Position numbers and translations under genes: made by a program. Source: Treponema sp. (lineage in GTDB: Bacteria > Spirochaetota > Spirochaetia > Treponematales > Treponemataceae). Taken from it: DNA of 64,000 nt. The notes below the pieces were generated by a model, which worked only from the letters and a program-made list of their open reading frames with translations, did no database searches and had not been told where the DNA came from. Below, piece after piece: positions 1 through 7,570 of this stretch. Location of the stretch: NCBI GenBank assembly GCA_017940255.1, contig JAGAZB010000010.1:113234-177233 (forward strand), written 5' to 3'. Every line of letters starts with the position of its first letter. The first letter of the stretch is position 1.

Positions 1-524
1 TGCCTGCAATTAAACTTGCCGCAAGCGTTTCTAAAAAACGCCGCATTGGTCTTCTGGCAACTCATGCAACCTGCGAAAATCCTTATAACATTGAATTAAA
101 AAACAAATTTGCTTCTGACTGCCTGCTTATTAACCGTGCCGACCCTGATTTAATTTCGTTTATAGAGCATAATGCTTTTACTGCCAGCCGGGCTCAGTGC
201 CTTGAGGCCGTAAAACCCGCAGTTGATTTTTTCCGCAGTCAGGATGTGGATGTAATAATTCTTGGATGCACTCATTTTTTGAATGTTACAGACATTTTTG
301 AAGAGGCTTGCGGAAACGACATAAAAGTTGTAGATTCAGTTGATGGCGTAGTGCGGCACTCACTTGAAGTGAGAGGGCTGCAAGAGGAGAGGGACGCTGG
401 AATTTCAAAAAAATCTTCCACTGCACAATTATATACTACCGGTTTTACAGACGATTCAGAAAAAGCCCAGTACAATACCCTCTGCCAAAAATTTGGTATC
501 CAATTTATGGGATTATATAGATAA
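1..524 (+). CDS. murI: glutamate racemase, 3' part (5' end outside window)
   Basis: The open frame enters from the left edge (first full codon at base 3) and ends at 524, giving about 173 C-terminal residues of a protein that is normally 260-280 long. It should interconvert L- and D-glutamate in the cytoplasm for peptidoglycan synthesis. Seen in sequence: PAIKLAA near the edge, IGLLATHATCENPYN, an IEHNAF segment, and LGCTHF around base 270, which carries the second catalytic cysteine and fits the family LGCTHYP motif with F for Y. The first catalytic cysteine would lie upstream of the window. A segment with a CTCACTT/AAGTGAG palindrome (358-372) encodes an extra stretch not expected in the family. 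The next gene has its own promoter. Confidence 0.85.
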   Translation, partial: PAIKLAASVSKKRRIGLLATHATCENPYNIELKNKFASDCLLINRADPDLISFIEHNAFTASRAQCLEAVKPAVDFFRSQDVDVIILGCTHFLNVTDIFEEACGNDIKVVDSVDGVVRHSLEVRGLQEERDAGISKKSSTAQLYTTGFTDDSEKAQYNTLCQKFGIQFMGLYR

Positions 525-532
525 AGCGCTTG

Positions 533-561
533 CTGACAGATAAGCTTTTTATCACTATAAT
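533..561 (+). promoter_or_regulatory. sigma70 promoter of the C39-like lipoprotein gene
   Basis: CTGACA (533-538), 17-bp spacer, TATAAT (556-561). The ATG at 569 lies 7 bp after the -10 box, so the transcript would be leaderless or carry about 1 nt of leader; there is no Shine-Dalgarno. Confidence 0.65.
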
Positions 562-568
562 TTCTTTT

Positions 569-1267
569 ATGAGAATTAGTAAATTACTGTCTATTCCCAT
601 TCTTCTTTCAGCTTTACTTTTGAATCTTTCCTGTAAGAATGCGATTGCTTATCCTGCAGAGAGCAGGGCTTTTGCGGCTGATTCGGCTGATGATATTGCG
701 GCTCTTGTGGCAGATTCTTCTTATAACGAAGCTCTTTCTGTGAGCGGGGTTAATGTTTTTACTCAGCAAATTAGTTGTGGCTATGCGGTTTTGCAAATGC
801 TTGGGGGCTTTGCCGGCAAAGATATTAGCGAAGAGTCTCTTTTTGAACAGAATAATCATACTGTAACTACAGCTTTGGGCTCTGGCTTTTTGGATGAATG
901 TCAGAAGCAGTTTCCCGAATGGAAAGCAACAAAGGCTGCGGGACTTAGTAATACAGAATATTTAAAGACAATACACGACTGCTTAAAAAGAGGCTTTCCT
1001 GTTCCTTTTGAATTTGCGGCCAAGGATGTGGAAGAAAACTGGACTCTTCATTTTGCCCTGATTACTGGCATGAATCTTTTGGAAGATAAAATTACTATTG
1101 CCAACCCTTACGGCTATATGGAAAATTACAGTGCAGAAGATTTTCTAAAGGCAACCCGCTATGAATGCTATGAAAATATGGAATGGTATTTTGCTGCAGG
1201 CTTTTCTATGGGGATTTTTCACAAAAATACCCTTTATATTTTAGAAAATAAAAAAGGGGGAGAGTGA
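569..1267 (+). CDS. lipoprotein with C39-like cysteine peptidase domain
   Basis: 232 residues. A hydrophobic signal sequence ends in a lipobox (LLLNLSC, Cys22), so the protein should be lipid-anchored outside the inner membrane. The mature part has the layout of a papain-like C39/C39_2 peptidase: QQISCGYAV (Cys70 as candidate nucleophile after a Gln), then HFALITGMN with a candidate His and INPYG with the third polar position. Start chosen at 569 because a perfect promoter ends 7 bp before it; an upstream start at 530 would lie inside the -35 region. The stop overlaps the next ATG (ATGA), so the two are probably co-translated. Substrate unknown. It could be a bacteriocin-type processing domain or a general murein/peptide hydrolase. 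Confidence 0.65.
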   Translation: MRISKLLSIPILLSALLLNLSCKNAIAYPAESRAFAADSADDIAALVADSSYNEALSVSGVNVFTQQISCGYAVLQMLGGFAGKDISEESLFEQNNHTVTTALGSGFLDECQKQFPEWKATKAAGLSNTEYLKTIHDCLKRGFPVPFEFAAKDVEENWTLHFALITGMNLLEDKITIANPYGYMENYSAEDFLKATRYECYENMEWYFAAGFSMGIFHKNTLYILENKKGGE

Positions 1268-1887
1268 TGAAAAAATTTTTTAGCTTAAGTCTTGCTCTTT
1301 TTATTGCACTGGCTTTATTTGCAGAAGAAAAACAACCTAAAAAATATTCTATCCAGGCTAGCGGTGTAGACGCACTTTCTGACTTTGCCTATTTATTTAT
1401 TGATGATGACACGGCAACTTACGCTTTTAATGCAAACTTTACTTTTATGTATGCCCTTACAAAAGAGTTTGCTTTTGGCGGGGGATGTGAATTTTATTTT
1501 GAAAACTATTTAAACTCTTTTAAGCAGGATTCTAACGGACGTTATGACCAGGACTACGACCAGTATTTTTCATTTTTGCTGAGGCCGGAGTTTTTCTATT
1601 TTCCTTTTAAGAATTATTTGGAAGGACTTTATCTTTCAGCCTATCCAAAAATCGGCTTTTCTTCTGTTAATTATTCAGAAGGATTTAAGGGCTTTTTTGA
1701 TATTGGGCTTGGAAGTTCTATAGGCTTTCAGCACATCACAAAAACTGGTTTTACACTAAATGCCTGCATGGGTGCTGGCCGCATCTGGAATCTTTCTTCA
1801 TCATCGCTTGCATCTTCTACAGATTTCCACCTGTTTGGCCTTCCTTTTGACCTTTATATGGACTGTTCTTTGGGGTGGAGTTTTTAA
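1267..1887 (+). CDS. secreted outer-membrane beta-barrel-like protein
   Basis: 206 residues with a clear signal peptide (MKKFFSLSLALFIALALFA). The remainder is rich in aromatic residues in short alternating hydrophobic segments (FAFGGGCEFYFENYL, FFYFPFKNYLEGLYL, GFTLNACMGAGRIW) and ends in an aromatic residue (LGWSF), the pattern of a small outer-membrane beta barrel. ATG at 1267 is chosen over the GTG at 1264 because it forms an ATGA overlap with the upstream gene, which implies translational coupling with the C39-like lipoprotein. No family recognised with confidence. The pair may form a small envelope module. Confidence 0.55.
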   Translation: MKKFFSLSLALFIALALFAEEKQPKKYSIQASGVDALSDFAYLFIDDDTATYAFNANFTFMYALTKEFAFGGGCEFYFENYLNSFKQDSNGRYDQDYDQYFSFLLRPEFFYFPFKNYLEGLYLSAYPKIGFSSVNYSEGFKGFFDIGLGSSIGFQHITKTGFTLNACMGAGRIWNLSSSSLASSTDFHLFGLPFDLYMDCSLGWSF

Positions 1888-1914
1888 GCAGGACTTCTGT
1901 ATATTTATTAAAAA

Positions 1915-1939
1915 AAAAACTGGTTGAAAAACTGGTTGA
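1915..1939 (+). repeat. two tandem 12-13 bp direct repeats before the toxin-antitoxin operon
   Basis: AAAAACTGGTTGA occurs at 1915-1927 and again at 1927-1939. The second copy runs into the -35 box of the operon, a common position for antitoxin operators. Confidence 0.5.
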
Positions 1940-1964
1940 CTTTTGTTGAATGTCATATTATCCT
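1936..1964 (+). promoter_or_regulatory. probable promoter of the Phd/VapC operon
   Basis: TTGACT (1936-1941), 17-bp spacer, TATCCT (1959-1964). The gene has a leader of about 20 nt and a good Shine-Dalgarno, unlike several SD-less genes in this window. Confidence 0.5.
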
Positions 1965-1993
1965 TAAAACATAACTCTAAGAAGGAGGCTCTT

Positions 1994-2299
1994 ATGGCAT
2001 TTTCTTTTACGCCTGATATGGATAATGTTTACAGTATTGGCTCTTTTGATGCAAAAACTTATTTTTCGGAATTGCTTAGAAGGGTGCAGGGCGGGGCGGT
2101 ATTTAACATTTCTAAAAATGGGAAAAATGTGGCGGTTTTAAGAGGGGTAAAAACTGTAAAGAATGAAGCCGCCTTTTCTGCCCACAAGCGTATTTTAGAG
2201 CGTGGAAAAAAAATGGCAGAAATGAGGAATAAAGAGGACCTTTCTGCAATGTCTGTAAAAGAAATTAAGGAGCTTAAAGATGCAGGAAGAAAATTCTAA
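1994..2299 (+). CDS. Phd/YefM-type antitoxin
   Basis: 101 residues. Start at 1994 because AAGGAGG lies 8 bp upstream; a longer frame from 1943 runs through the promoter. The N-terminal half (SIGSFDAKTYFSELLRRVQGGAVFNISKNGKNVAVL) has the layout of the Phd/YefM DNA-binding fold: a short strand, the helix with E-LL--V--G, then I-K-GK-VAVL. The charged C-terminal tail (residues about 60-101) would wrap the toxin. The gene overlaps the PIN toxin gene by 20 bp, the normal arrangement. It should neutralise the toxin and autorepress the operon, possibly at the direct repeats at 1915-1939. Confidence 0.75.
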   Translation: MAFSFTPDMDNVYSIGSFDAKTYFSELLRRVQGGAVFNISKNGKNVAVLRGVKTVKNEAAFSAHKRILERGKKMAEMRNKEDLSAMSVKEIKELKDAGRKF

Positions 2300-2723
2300 G
2301 CCTTTTCCATGTATTGTTGCGGATACTTCTTTTATGGCCTCTTACCTTTTAAATGGGCTTTGTGATGATGAATTTTCGGATTGTATAAAAGATGTTGAAT
2401 ATATTCTGGAAAATAACGGGCAGTTTTATGTTCCTCAGCTTTTCTGGTATGAGATTTACAATGTCCTGTTATATAAGGTGAGAAAGAATAAAGGTGGGAC
2501 GCCTGTTCTTACAAAGTCTAATGCAATGGATATTATGTATGATTTGCAGATGCTTCCGATTTATACAGAGCCTCAGGCAGACAGTGAAATCCGTTCCAGG
2601 ATATTTGACCTTGCTGTGGAATATAATCTTTCTTATTATGATGCCAGTTATCTGGAACTTTCGCGCCGTTATAATCTGGTGCTGAAAACTTATGATGAGG
2701 ATTTGAAGAAGGCCCTTTCTTAA
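2280..2723 (+). CDS. PIN-domain toxin, VapC type
   Basis: 147 residues. PIN-domain RNase signature: VADTSFMASYLL with the first acidic residue and T/S at the N-terminus, a central FWYEIYNVL with the conserved E, and the C-terminal NLSYYDASYLELSRRYNLVLKTYDEDL carrying YDA and the last acidic D. All four expected acidic positions are visible, so an active ribonuclease is likely. It starts inside the antitoxin gene, which implies coupled translation. VapC toxins typically cleave tRNA or rRNA; the target here cannot be read from sequence. No terminator seen between it and purC, which has its own promoter. Confidence 0.8.
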   Translation: MQEENSKPFPCIVADTSFMASYLLNGLCDDEFSDCIKDVEYILENNGQFYVPQLFWYEIYNVLLYKVRKNKGGTPVLTKSNAMDIMYDLQMLPIYTEPQADSEIRSRIFDLAVEYNLSYYDASYLELSRRYNLVLKTYDEDLKKALS

Positions 2724-2730
2724 AATTTTA

Positions 2731-2759
2731 CTGACACTTGTGCGGAAAATCGCTATAAT
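2731..2759 (+). promoter_or_regulatory. sigma70 promoter of purC
   Basis: CTGACA (2731-2736), 17-bp spacer, TATAAT (2754-2759). Expected start near 2766, giving a leader of about 39 nt that holds a small hairpin GCAGGG-CT-CCCTGC (2770-2783) just after +1. Confidence 0.7.
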
Positions 2760-2804
2760 GGGCAAAAGTGCAGGGCTCCCTGCTTAAAAATATAGAGGTT
2801 CAAA

Positions 2805-3650
2805 ATGAAAAAGATTATTTCCGGTAAGGTTCGTGAGGTTTATGACCTTGAAGATGGACGCATGGTAATTGTTACAACAGACAGAATTTCTGCTTTTGAT
2901 GTAATTCTGCCAACTATGATTACCGACAAGGGTAAGGTGCTTAATGCACTTGCTAATTTCTGGTTTGACTACACAAAGGATATCGTAAAAAATCACATGA
3001 TTTCCAGTGATTTGAAGGACATGCCTGCTGAATTCCAGAAGCCTGAGTTTGAAGGACGTACCATTCTTGTAAAAAAACTTAAGATGATTCCTTACGAAGT
3101 AATCGTTCGCGGATATATGTTTGGTTCTATGTACGAAGCTTATAAGAAGGGAGAACCTTTCCTTGGCCATAAGTTTGAAAAGGAATATAAGCAGGCAGAA
3201 AAGCTTGATGAACCAATTGTTACTCCTTCTACAAAGGCTGCCGAAGGCCATGACATTAACGTTACCTTGCAGTATATGAAGGACGATCTTGGCGAAGAAC
3301 TTGGAACTAAGATTGAAAAGGCTGCTCTTGCAATTTACAAGAAGTGCTACGAATACGCTAAGGCTAACGGTATTATTATTGCTGATACTAAGTTTGAGTT
3401 TGGTCTTGATGAAAACGGCGAGCTTGTTCTTGGTGATGAAGTTCTTACTCCAGATTCAAGCCGTTTCTGGGATGCTTCTAAATACGAAGTTGGCGGAAGT
3501 CCTGCAAGTTACGACAAGCAGTTTGTTCGCGACTGGCTTAAGGCTAATAATCTGGCCGGCGACCCTAATATTAAAGAGATTCCAGCAGATGTTGTAGCTA
3601 AGACTTCTGCAATTTATAAGGAATGTCAGAATAAGATTTGTCATAAATAG
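2805..3650 (+). CDS. purC: phosphoribosylaminoimidazole-succinocarboxamide synthase
   Basis: 281 residues, the long form of SAICAR synthase. It joins aspartate to CAIR with ATP in purine synthesis, in the cytoplasm. Motifs: GKVREVYDL and VIVTTDRISAFDVILP at the N-terminus (nucleotide-binding sheet), KKLKMIPYEVIVRGYMFGS, TPSTKAAEGHDIN, and IIADTKFEFGLDENGELVLGDEVLTPDSSRFW, all typical and intact. Preceded by GAGG, 7 bp from ATG. It stands alone here rather than in a pur operon. The upstream promoter with a short leader hairpin suggests independent regulation. A GC-rich hairpin follows at 3704. Confidence 0.95.
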   Translation: MKKIISGKVREVYDLEDGRMVIVTTDRISAFDVILPTMITDKGKVLNALANFWFDYTKDIVKNHMISSDLKDMPAEFQKPEFEGRTILVKKLKMIPYEVIVRGYMFGSMYEAYKKGEPFLGHKFEKEYKQAEKLDEPIVTPSTKAAEGHDINVTLQYMKDDLGEELGTKIEKAALAIYKKCYEYAKANGIIIADTKFEFGLDENGELVLGDEVLTPDSSRFWDASKYEVGGSPASYDKQFVRDWLKANNLAGDPNIKEIPADVVAKTSAIYKECQNKICHK

Positions 3651-3703
3651 AATTCTGAGTTGATTCCCTGAATAAAGGGAAAACAGCAAAACTACGTTCC
3701 TGT

Positions 3704-3726
3704 ATTCCCCGGCTCTGCCGGGGAAT
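3704..3726 (+). terminator. perfect 10-bp GC-rich hairpin after purC
   Basis: ATTCCCCGGC, loop TCT, GCCGGGGAAT. It is followed by CTCTTCTT rather than a clean T-tract, so it may be a dispersed palindrome acting as terminator. Its arms resemble those of the element at 8621-8701. Confidence 0.5.
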
Positions 3727-3852
3727 CTCTTCTTAATAAAAAACATAAAATTTCTAACCTTTTTAAATAAAAAAACACCCGTTAAACAATTTACAAGTCT
3801 AATTTCCTGCAAAATTCCTAAAAAATTCAAAATAAATTCCAAAAATTCTTCA

Positions 3853-3881
3853 TTCAAAATTCCTGCCTGCCGCTTTATTAT
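3853..3881 (+). promoter_or_regulatory. possible promoter of the sugar-binding protein gene
   Basis: TTCAAA (3853-3858), 17-bp spacer, TATTAT (3876-3881), followed by a leader of about 32 nt with AGGAGG before ATG. A second AT-rich hexamer (TTATAA, from 3885) could also serve as -10. Confidence 0.4.
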
Positions 3882-3919
3882 GGCATTATAAAAAAAGCAT
3901 CTAACAGGAGGAAAATTAG

Positions 3920-4870
3920 ATGAAAAAAATCGTTGCTATTGCCGTTATGGCTTTGTGTGCTGTGAGCATGTTTGCCGCTCCTAAGGCAAAGAAAACTAAA
4001 GGTTTGAAAATCGGTATTGTAAACAATCCACCATCAGAATCAGGTTACCGTGCAGCTAACGTAAAAGATTTTGAATCTGTTTTCAACAAGAAGAAGGGGT
4101 ACAAGGTTTCTACTTTCTACAGCCTTAAAAATGATGAACAGTTGAATGCTGTTTCTCAGTTCATTACTGACGGTGTTGATTACATTCTTATTTCTGCTGC
4201 TGCAACAGACGGATGGGATTCTGTTCTTAAGCAGGCAAAAGCTAATGGAATCAAAGTTTTCCTCTTTGACCGCATGATTAATGTTTCAGAAGATTTGTAT
4301 GAAGCTGCTGTTGTTTCTGACATGGCAAAAGAAGGTGAAACAGCTGTTGCATGGCTTAAGGCTCAGAATCTTCCAGAATACAAGGTAATTCATATTCAGG
4401 GTGCTATGGGTTCTGATGCTCAGCTTGGTCGTACAGGTGCTTTGGATGCAGAATTTGCTAAGGGAACTATGAAAAAAGTTGTTCAGCAGACTGCTACTTG
4501 GGACGAAGCTGAAGCAAAGAAGATTGTAGAATCTGTAATCAACTCTGGTGAAGATTTCAACGTAATCTATGCTGAAAACGACGGTATGGCTAAGGGTGCT
4601 GTTGCTGCTTTGGACGAAGCTGGTATTACACACGGTGTAAACGGAAAAGTTGTTGTAATGGGCTTTGACTGCAACAAGTGGGCTCTTCGCGAACTTCTTG
4701 CTGGTAACTGGAACTATGATGGTCAGTGTTCTCCATTCCAGGCTCAGATTATCGAAGATATGATTAAGAGCGGAAAAGTTCCTACAAAGAAATACATCAA
4801 TGAAGAAAAAGGATTTGATGCAAAGAAGATTACTCAGGCTGATATTAATACATACGGTCTTGGTGACTAA
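3920..4870 (+). CDS. sugar ABC transporter periplasmic binding protein (CUT2)
   Basis: 316 residues with signal peptide MKKIVAIAVMALCAVSMFAA and no lipobox, so a free periplasmic protein. It has the Peripla_BP_4 (ribose/galactofuranose) fold: KIGIVNNPPSESGYRAANV, FITDGVDYILISAAATDGWDSVLKQAKANGIKVFLFDR, IYAENDGMAKGAVAALDEAG and VVMGFDCNKWALRELLAG. The SESGYR and TDGWDSVL motifs are closest to the E. coli YtfQ type, which binds galactofuranose; the ligand here is an inference. It is first gene of the importer, with strong SD (AGGAGG), and a hairpin after it (4916) probably makes it more abundant than the membrane components. Its regulators are probably the convergent genes at 8700-12798. Confidence 0.88.
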   Translation: MKKIVAIAVMALCAVSMFAAPKAKKTKGLKIGIVNNPPSESGYRAANVKDFESVFNKKKGYKVSTFYSLKNDEQLNAVSQFITDGVDYILISAAATDGWDSVLKQAKANGIKVFLFDRMINVSEDLYEAAVVSDMAKEGETAVAWLKAQNLPEYKVIHIQGAMGSDAQLGRTGALDAEFAKGTMKKVVQQTATWDEAEAKKIVESVINSGEDFNVIYAENDGMAKGAVAALDEAGITHGVNGKVVVMGFDCNKWALRELLAGNWNYDGQCSPFQAQIIEDMIKSGKVPTKKYINEEKGFDAKKITQADINTYGLGD

Positions 4871-4915
4871 TAACTGGCTTTATTAAAAAATTGTGTGATT
4901 AAATAAAGTCTGGTG

Positions 4916-4957
4916 AAACGGCGTAAAGTGTTCTACATATTACGCCGTTTTTTTTTC
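4916..4957 (+). terminator. intra-operon terminator/attenuator
   Basis: AAACGGCGTAA (4916-4926) pairs with TTACGCCGTTT (4940-4950), followed by a run of T. It sits between the binding-protein gene and the ATPase gene, where partial termination would favour binding-protein synthesis. Confidence 0.75.
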
Positions 4958-4977
4958 GGACAATCTTAGGATATATT

Positions 4978-6495
4978 ATGGAAAATAATGTAGTTTTGAC
5001 AATGCGTAGTATTTCAAAAGAGTTCCCTGGTGTAAAAGCTCTGCAAAATGTAGATTTTACACTGAACAAAGGTGAAATCCATGCTTTGATGGGTGAGAAT
5101 GGAGCCGGAAAATCTACTCTGGTAAAAGTTCTTACAGGTGTTCATATTAAAGATTCGGGAGAAATCAGAATTGCCGGCGTGGAAGGCGAGGCTGTAATTC
5201 GTTCTCCTCAGGATGCTCAGAATCTGGGCATTTCTACTGTTTATCAGGAAATTACTCTCTGTCCAAATCTTACGGTGGCAGAGAATATGTTTATAGGTCG
5301 TGGGAACTATAAATTTATAAATTGGAAATCACAGGAAAAACGCGCTACAGAGATTCTTGAGCGCCTGAATATTCCGGCAAAGGCTACTCAGCAGCTGGGA
5401 ACCTGTTCTCTTGCGGTTCAGCAGATGGTTGCAATTGCCCGCGCCGTGGATATGGAATGTAAGGTTTTAATTCTTGACGAACCTACTTCTTCTTTGGACG
5501 AGCGCGAAGTTGAACTTTTGTTTACTCTTATGAGGGAACTTAAGGCTCAGGGCGTTGGAATCATCTTTATTACTCACTTTTTGGAACAGGTTTACGAAGT
5601 TTGCGATAAGATTACTGTTTTGCGAAACGGTGAGCTTGTGGGTGAATACACTGTTAGTGAGCTGCCTCGTGTTAAGCTTATTTCTGCCATGCTTGGAAAA
5701 GACATGGAAGATATGACAAACCTTAAAAATCAGAAGCGGCCTTACACTGGGGCTGGCGAAGTTATTTACGAAGCCGAAGGACTTTCTTCTGCGGAAGGTG
5801 TTCGTCCTTTTGATTTTGCAATTAACAAGGGTGAAGTAAACGGCTTTACCGGCCTTTTGGGGTCTGGCCGCAGTGAAAGCGTGCGTGCTATTTTTGCGGC
5901 TGACCGTGTTACCGGCGGTAAGATTAAGGTCAACGGCAAGGACGTGAAGATTACTAAACCAAAGGAAGCTATGCAAAACGGAATCGGTTATCTTCCAGAA
6001 GACCGCAAGGGGGATGGTATTATTCAGGACCTTTCTGTAAGGGAAAACCTTATTCTTGCCCTGCAGGTATTAAAGGGCTTTACTCATCCTATTTCGCGCG
6101 CCGAATCAGAAAAAATAGCCGACGAGTTTATAAATCTGCTTGAAATCAAAACAGCTTCTAAAGAAACTCCTATAAAATCCCTTTCCGGAGGAAATCAGCA
6201 GAAGGTTATTCTTGCCCGCTGGCTTTTGACTCATCCTCAGTATCTTATTCTTGATGAACCAACCCGCGGTATTGATGTTGGTACTAAGCTTGAGATTCAA
6301 AAACACGTGCTTAAGCTTGCTTCTGAAGGTGTGAGCGTAACCTTTATTTCTTCTGAAATTGAAGAAATGCTTTCTGTCTGCTCAAGACTTATTGTTATGC
6401 GAGACCGTAAGATTGTAGGTGAATTAAAGGATGATTTACTCCGTCAGGACGTAATTATGCAGACTATTGCGGGAGGAAAAGCAAGAAATGGCTAA
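4978..6495 (+). CDS. sugar ABC transporter ATP-binding protein, double domain (CUT2)
   Basis: 505 residues, two fused ABC domains as in RbsA/MglA/YtfR. First domain: Walker A GENGAGKST (about residue 40), SLAVQQM in place of the signature motif, Walker B VLILDEPTSSLD. Second domain: degenerate Walker A GLLGSGRSES, normal for this family, with intact signature LSGGNQQKVILARWL and Walker B YLILDEPTRGIDVG. It powers uptake of the sugar delivered by the upstream binding protein, as the cytoplasmic subunit of the complex. Little Shine-Dalgarno is visible before ATG. The end overlaps the first permease gene by 8 bp. Confidence 0.92.
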   Translation: MENNVVLTMRSISKEFPGVKALQNVDFTLNKGEIHALMGENGAGKSTLVKVLTGVHIKDSGEIRIAGVEGEAVIRSPQDAQNLGISTVYQEITLCPNLTVAENMFIGRGNYKFINWKSQEKRATEILERLNIPAKATQQLGTCSLAVQQMVAIARAVDMECKVLILDEPTSSLDEREVELLFTLMRELKAQGVGIIFITHFLEQVYEVCDKITVLRNGELVGEYTVSELPRVKLISAMLGKDMEDMTNLKNQKRPYTGAGEVIYEAEGLSSAEGVRPFDFAINKGEVNGFTGLLGSGRSESVRAIFAADRVTGGKIKVNGKDVKITKPKEAMQNGIGYLPEDRKGDGIIQDLSVRENLILALQVLKGFTHPISRAESEKIADEFINLLEIKTASKETPIKSLSGGNQQKVILARWLLTHPQYLILDEPTRGIDVGTKLEIQKHVLKLASEGVSVTFISSEIEEMLSVCSRLIVMRDRKIVGELKDDLLRQDVIMQTIAGGKARNG

Positions 6496-7570
6496 TAAAA
6501 TTGTAAATCAGATAAAAAAAGTCTTTCAGTCGCAGCTGGCTATTCCAATTGTAGCCCTTCTGGTACTTGTGATTTTCAACTTGATTCGGGATCCGTCTTT
6601 CTTTTCTATTGTGATTAAGAAAAACAATCTTGGAAATACAGTTCTTTCTGGAAACTTAATCAGTATTCTGAACGGTGCTTCGGAACTGGTAATTCTTTCT
6701 ATCGGTATGACCCTTATAACTTCGGCAACTAAGGGACAGGATATTTCTATTGGTGCTTCGGCTGCAATTGCAGGCTCGGTTTTTGTAAAAATTCTGCGTG
6801 CCGGAAGTATTAATGGTGGTTCAATTCTTGGTGGTCTTGTGCTTGCCTGTATTGTTGCAACAATCTTCTGTTTATTGAACGGTCTTTTAATTGCAAAGTT
6901 CAATATTCAGCCTATGATTGCTTCCCTCATCCTTTATACAGCAGGCCGTCCTATTGCTTACTGGATAAATGGTGGTGCAACTCCGAATGTAGAAAGTCCT
7001 CTTATTACTTACATTGGTGGATTTATTCCTCACATTGCAATTCCAACTCCAATTCTTGTGGTTGTAGTTTTTATTGTGCTCATAAATCTGCTTTTGAAAA
7101 AAACAACTTTGGGTCTTTATATTCAGGCTGTAGGTATTAATGAAAGGGCTGCAAAACTGAACGGTATTAATCCATTTATGATGAAAATGATTGTTTTCGT
7201 TATTCTGGGCGTTTGTGTTACTCTGGCTGGTTCTATGAATGTTTGCCGCATTGGTCTGATTAATCACGAAACAATCCTTCTGGATATAGAAATGGATGCT
7301 ATTCTTGCAGTTGCTATCGGAGGTAACTCTCTGGGCGGCGGTAAGTTTAAGCTTTCTGGTTCTATTCTAGGTGCCTATATTATTCAGGCTTTGACAATCA
7401 CACTGTATGCTATGAAGGTTTCTTCTACAGCTGTAAAGGCTTATAAGGCAATTGTAATTATCATAATTGTTGTTGCCGGTTCACCAGTTGTAAAAGAATG
7501 GCTTAAGGGATTGAAAAACACAATTTCAGAAAAAATGGCTAAAAAAGCCGCAGTAGTGGAGGCTAAATAA
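6488..7570 (+). CDS. sugar ABC transporter permease 1 (CUT2, BPD_transp_2)
   Basis: 360 residues. ATG at 6488 is chosen because GGGAGGA lies 8 bp upstream inside the ATPase gene; an earlier start at 6467 lacks this. About 8-10 membrane segments, e.g. LAIPIVALLVLVIFNLI, LVLACIVATIFCLLNGLLIA, and IPTPILVVVVFIVLINLL. Family motif: KGQDISIGASAAIAG and the cytoplasmic EAA-like loop GINERAAKLNGINPFMMKM. It resembles YtfT-like permeases and should pair with the following permease as heterodimer. The stop shares a base with the next start. Confidence 0.88.
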   Translation: MANKIVNQIKKVFQSQLAIPIVALLVLVIFNLIRDPSFFSIVIKKNNLGNTVLSGNLISILNGASELVILSIGMTLITSATKGQDISIGASAAIAGSVFVKILRAGSINGGSILGGLVLACIVATIFCLLNGLLIAKFNIQPMIASLILYTAGRPIAYWINGGATPNVESPLITYIGGFIPHIAIPTPILVVVVFIVLINLLLKKTTLGLYIQAVGINERAAKLNGINPFMMKMIVFVILGVCVTLAGSMNVCRIGLINHETILLDIEMDAILAVAIGGNSLGGGKFKLSGSILGAYIIQALTITLYAMKVSSTAVKAYKAIVIIIIVVAGSPVVKEWLKGLKNTISEKMAKKAAVVEAK

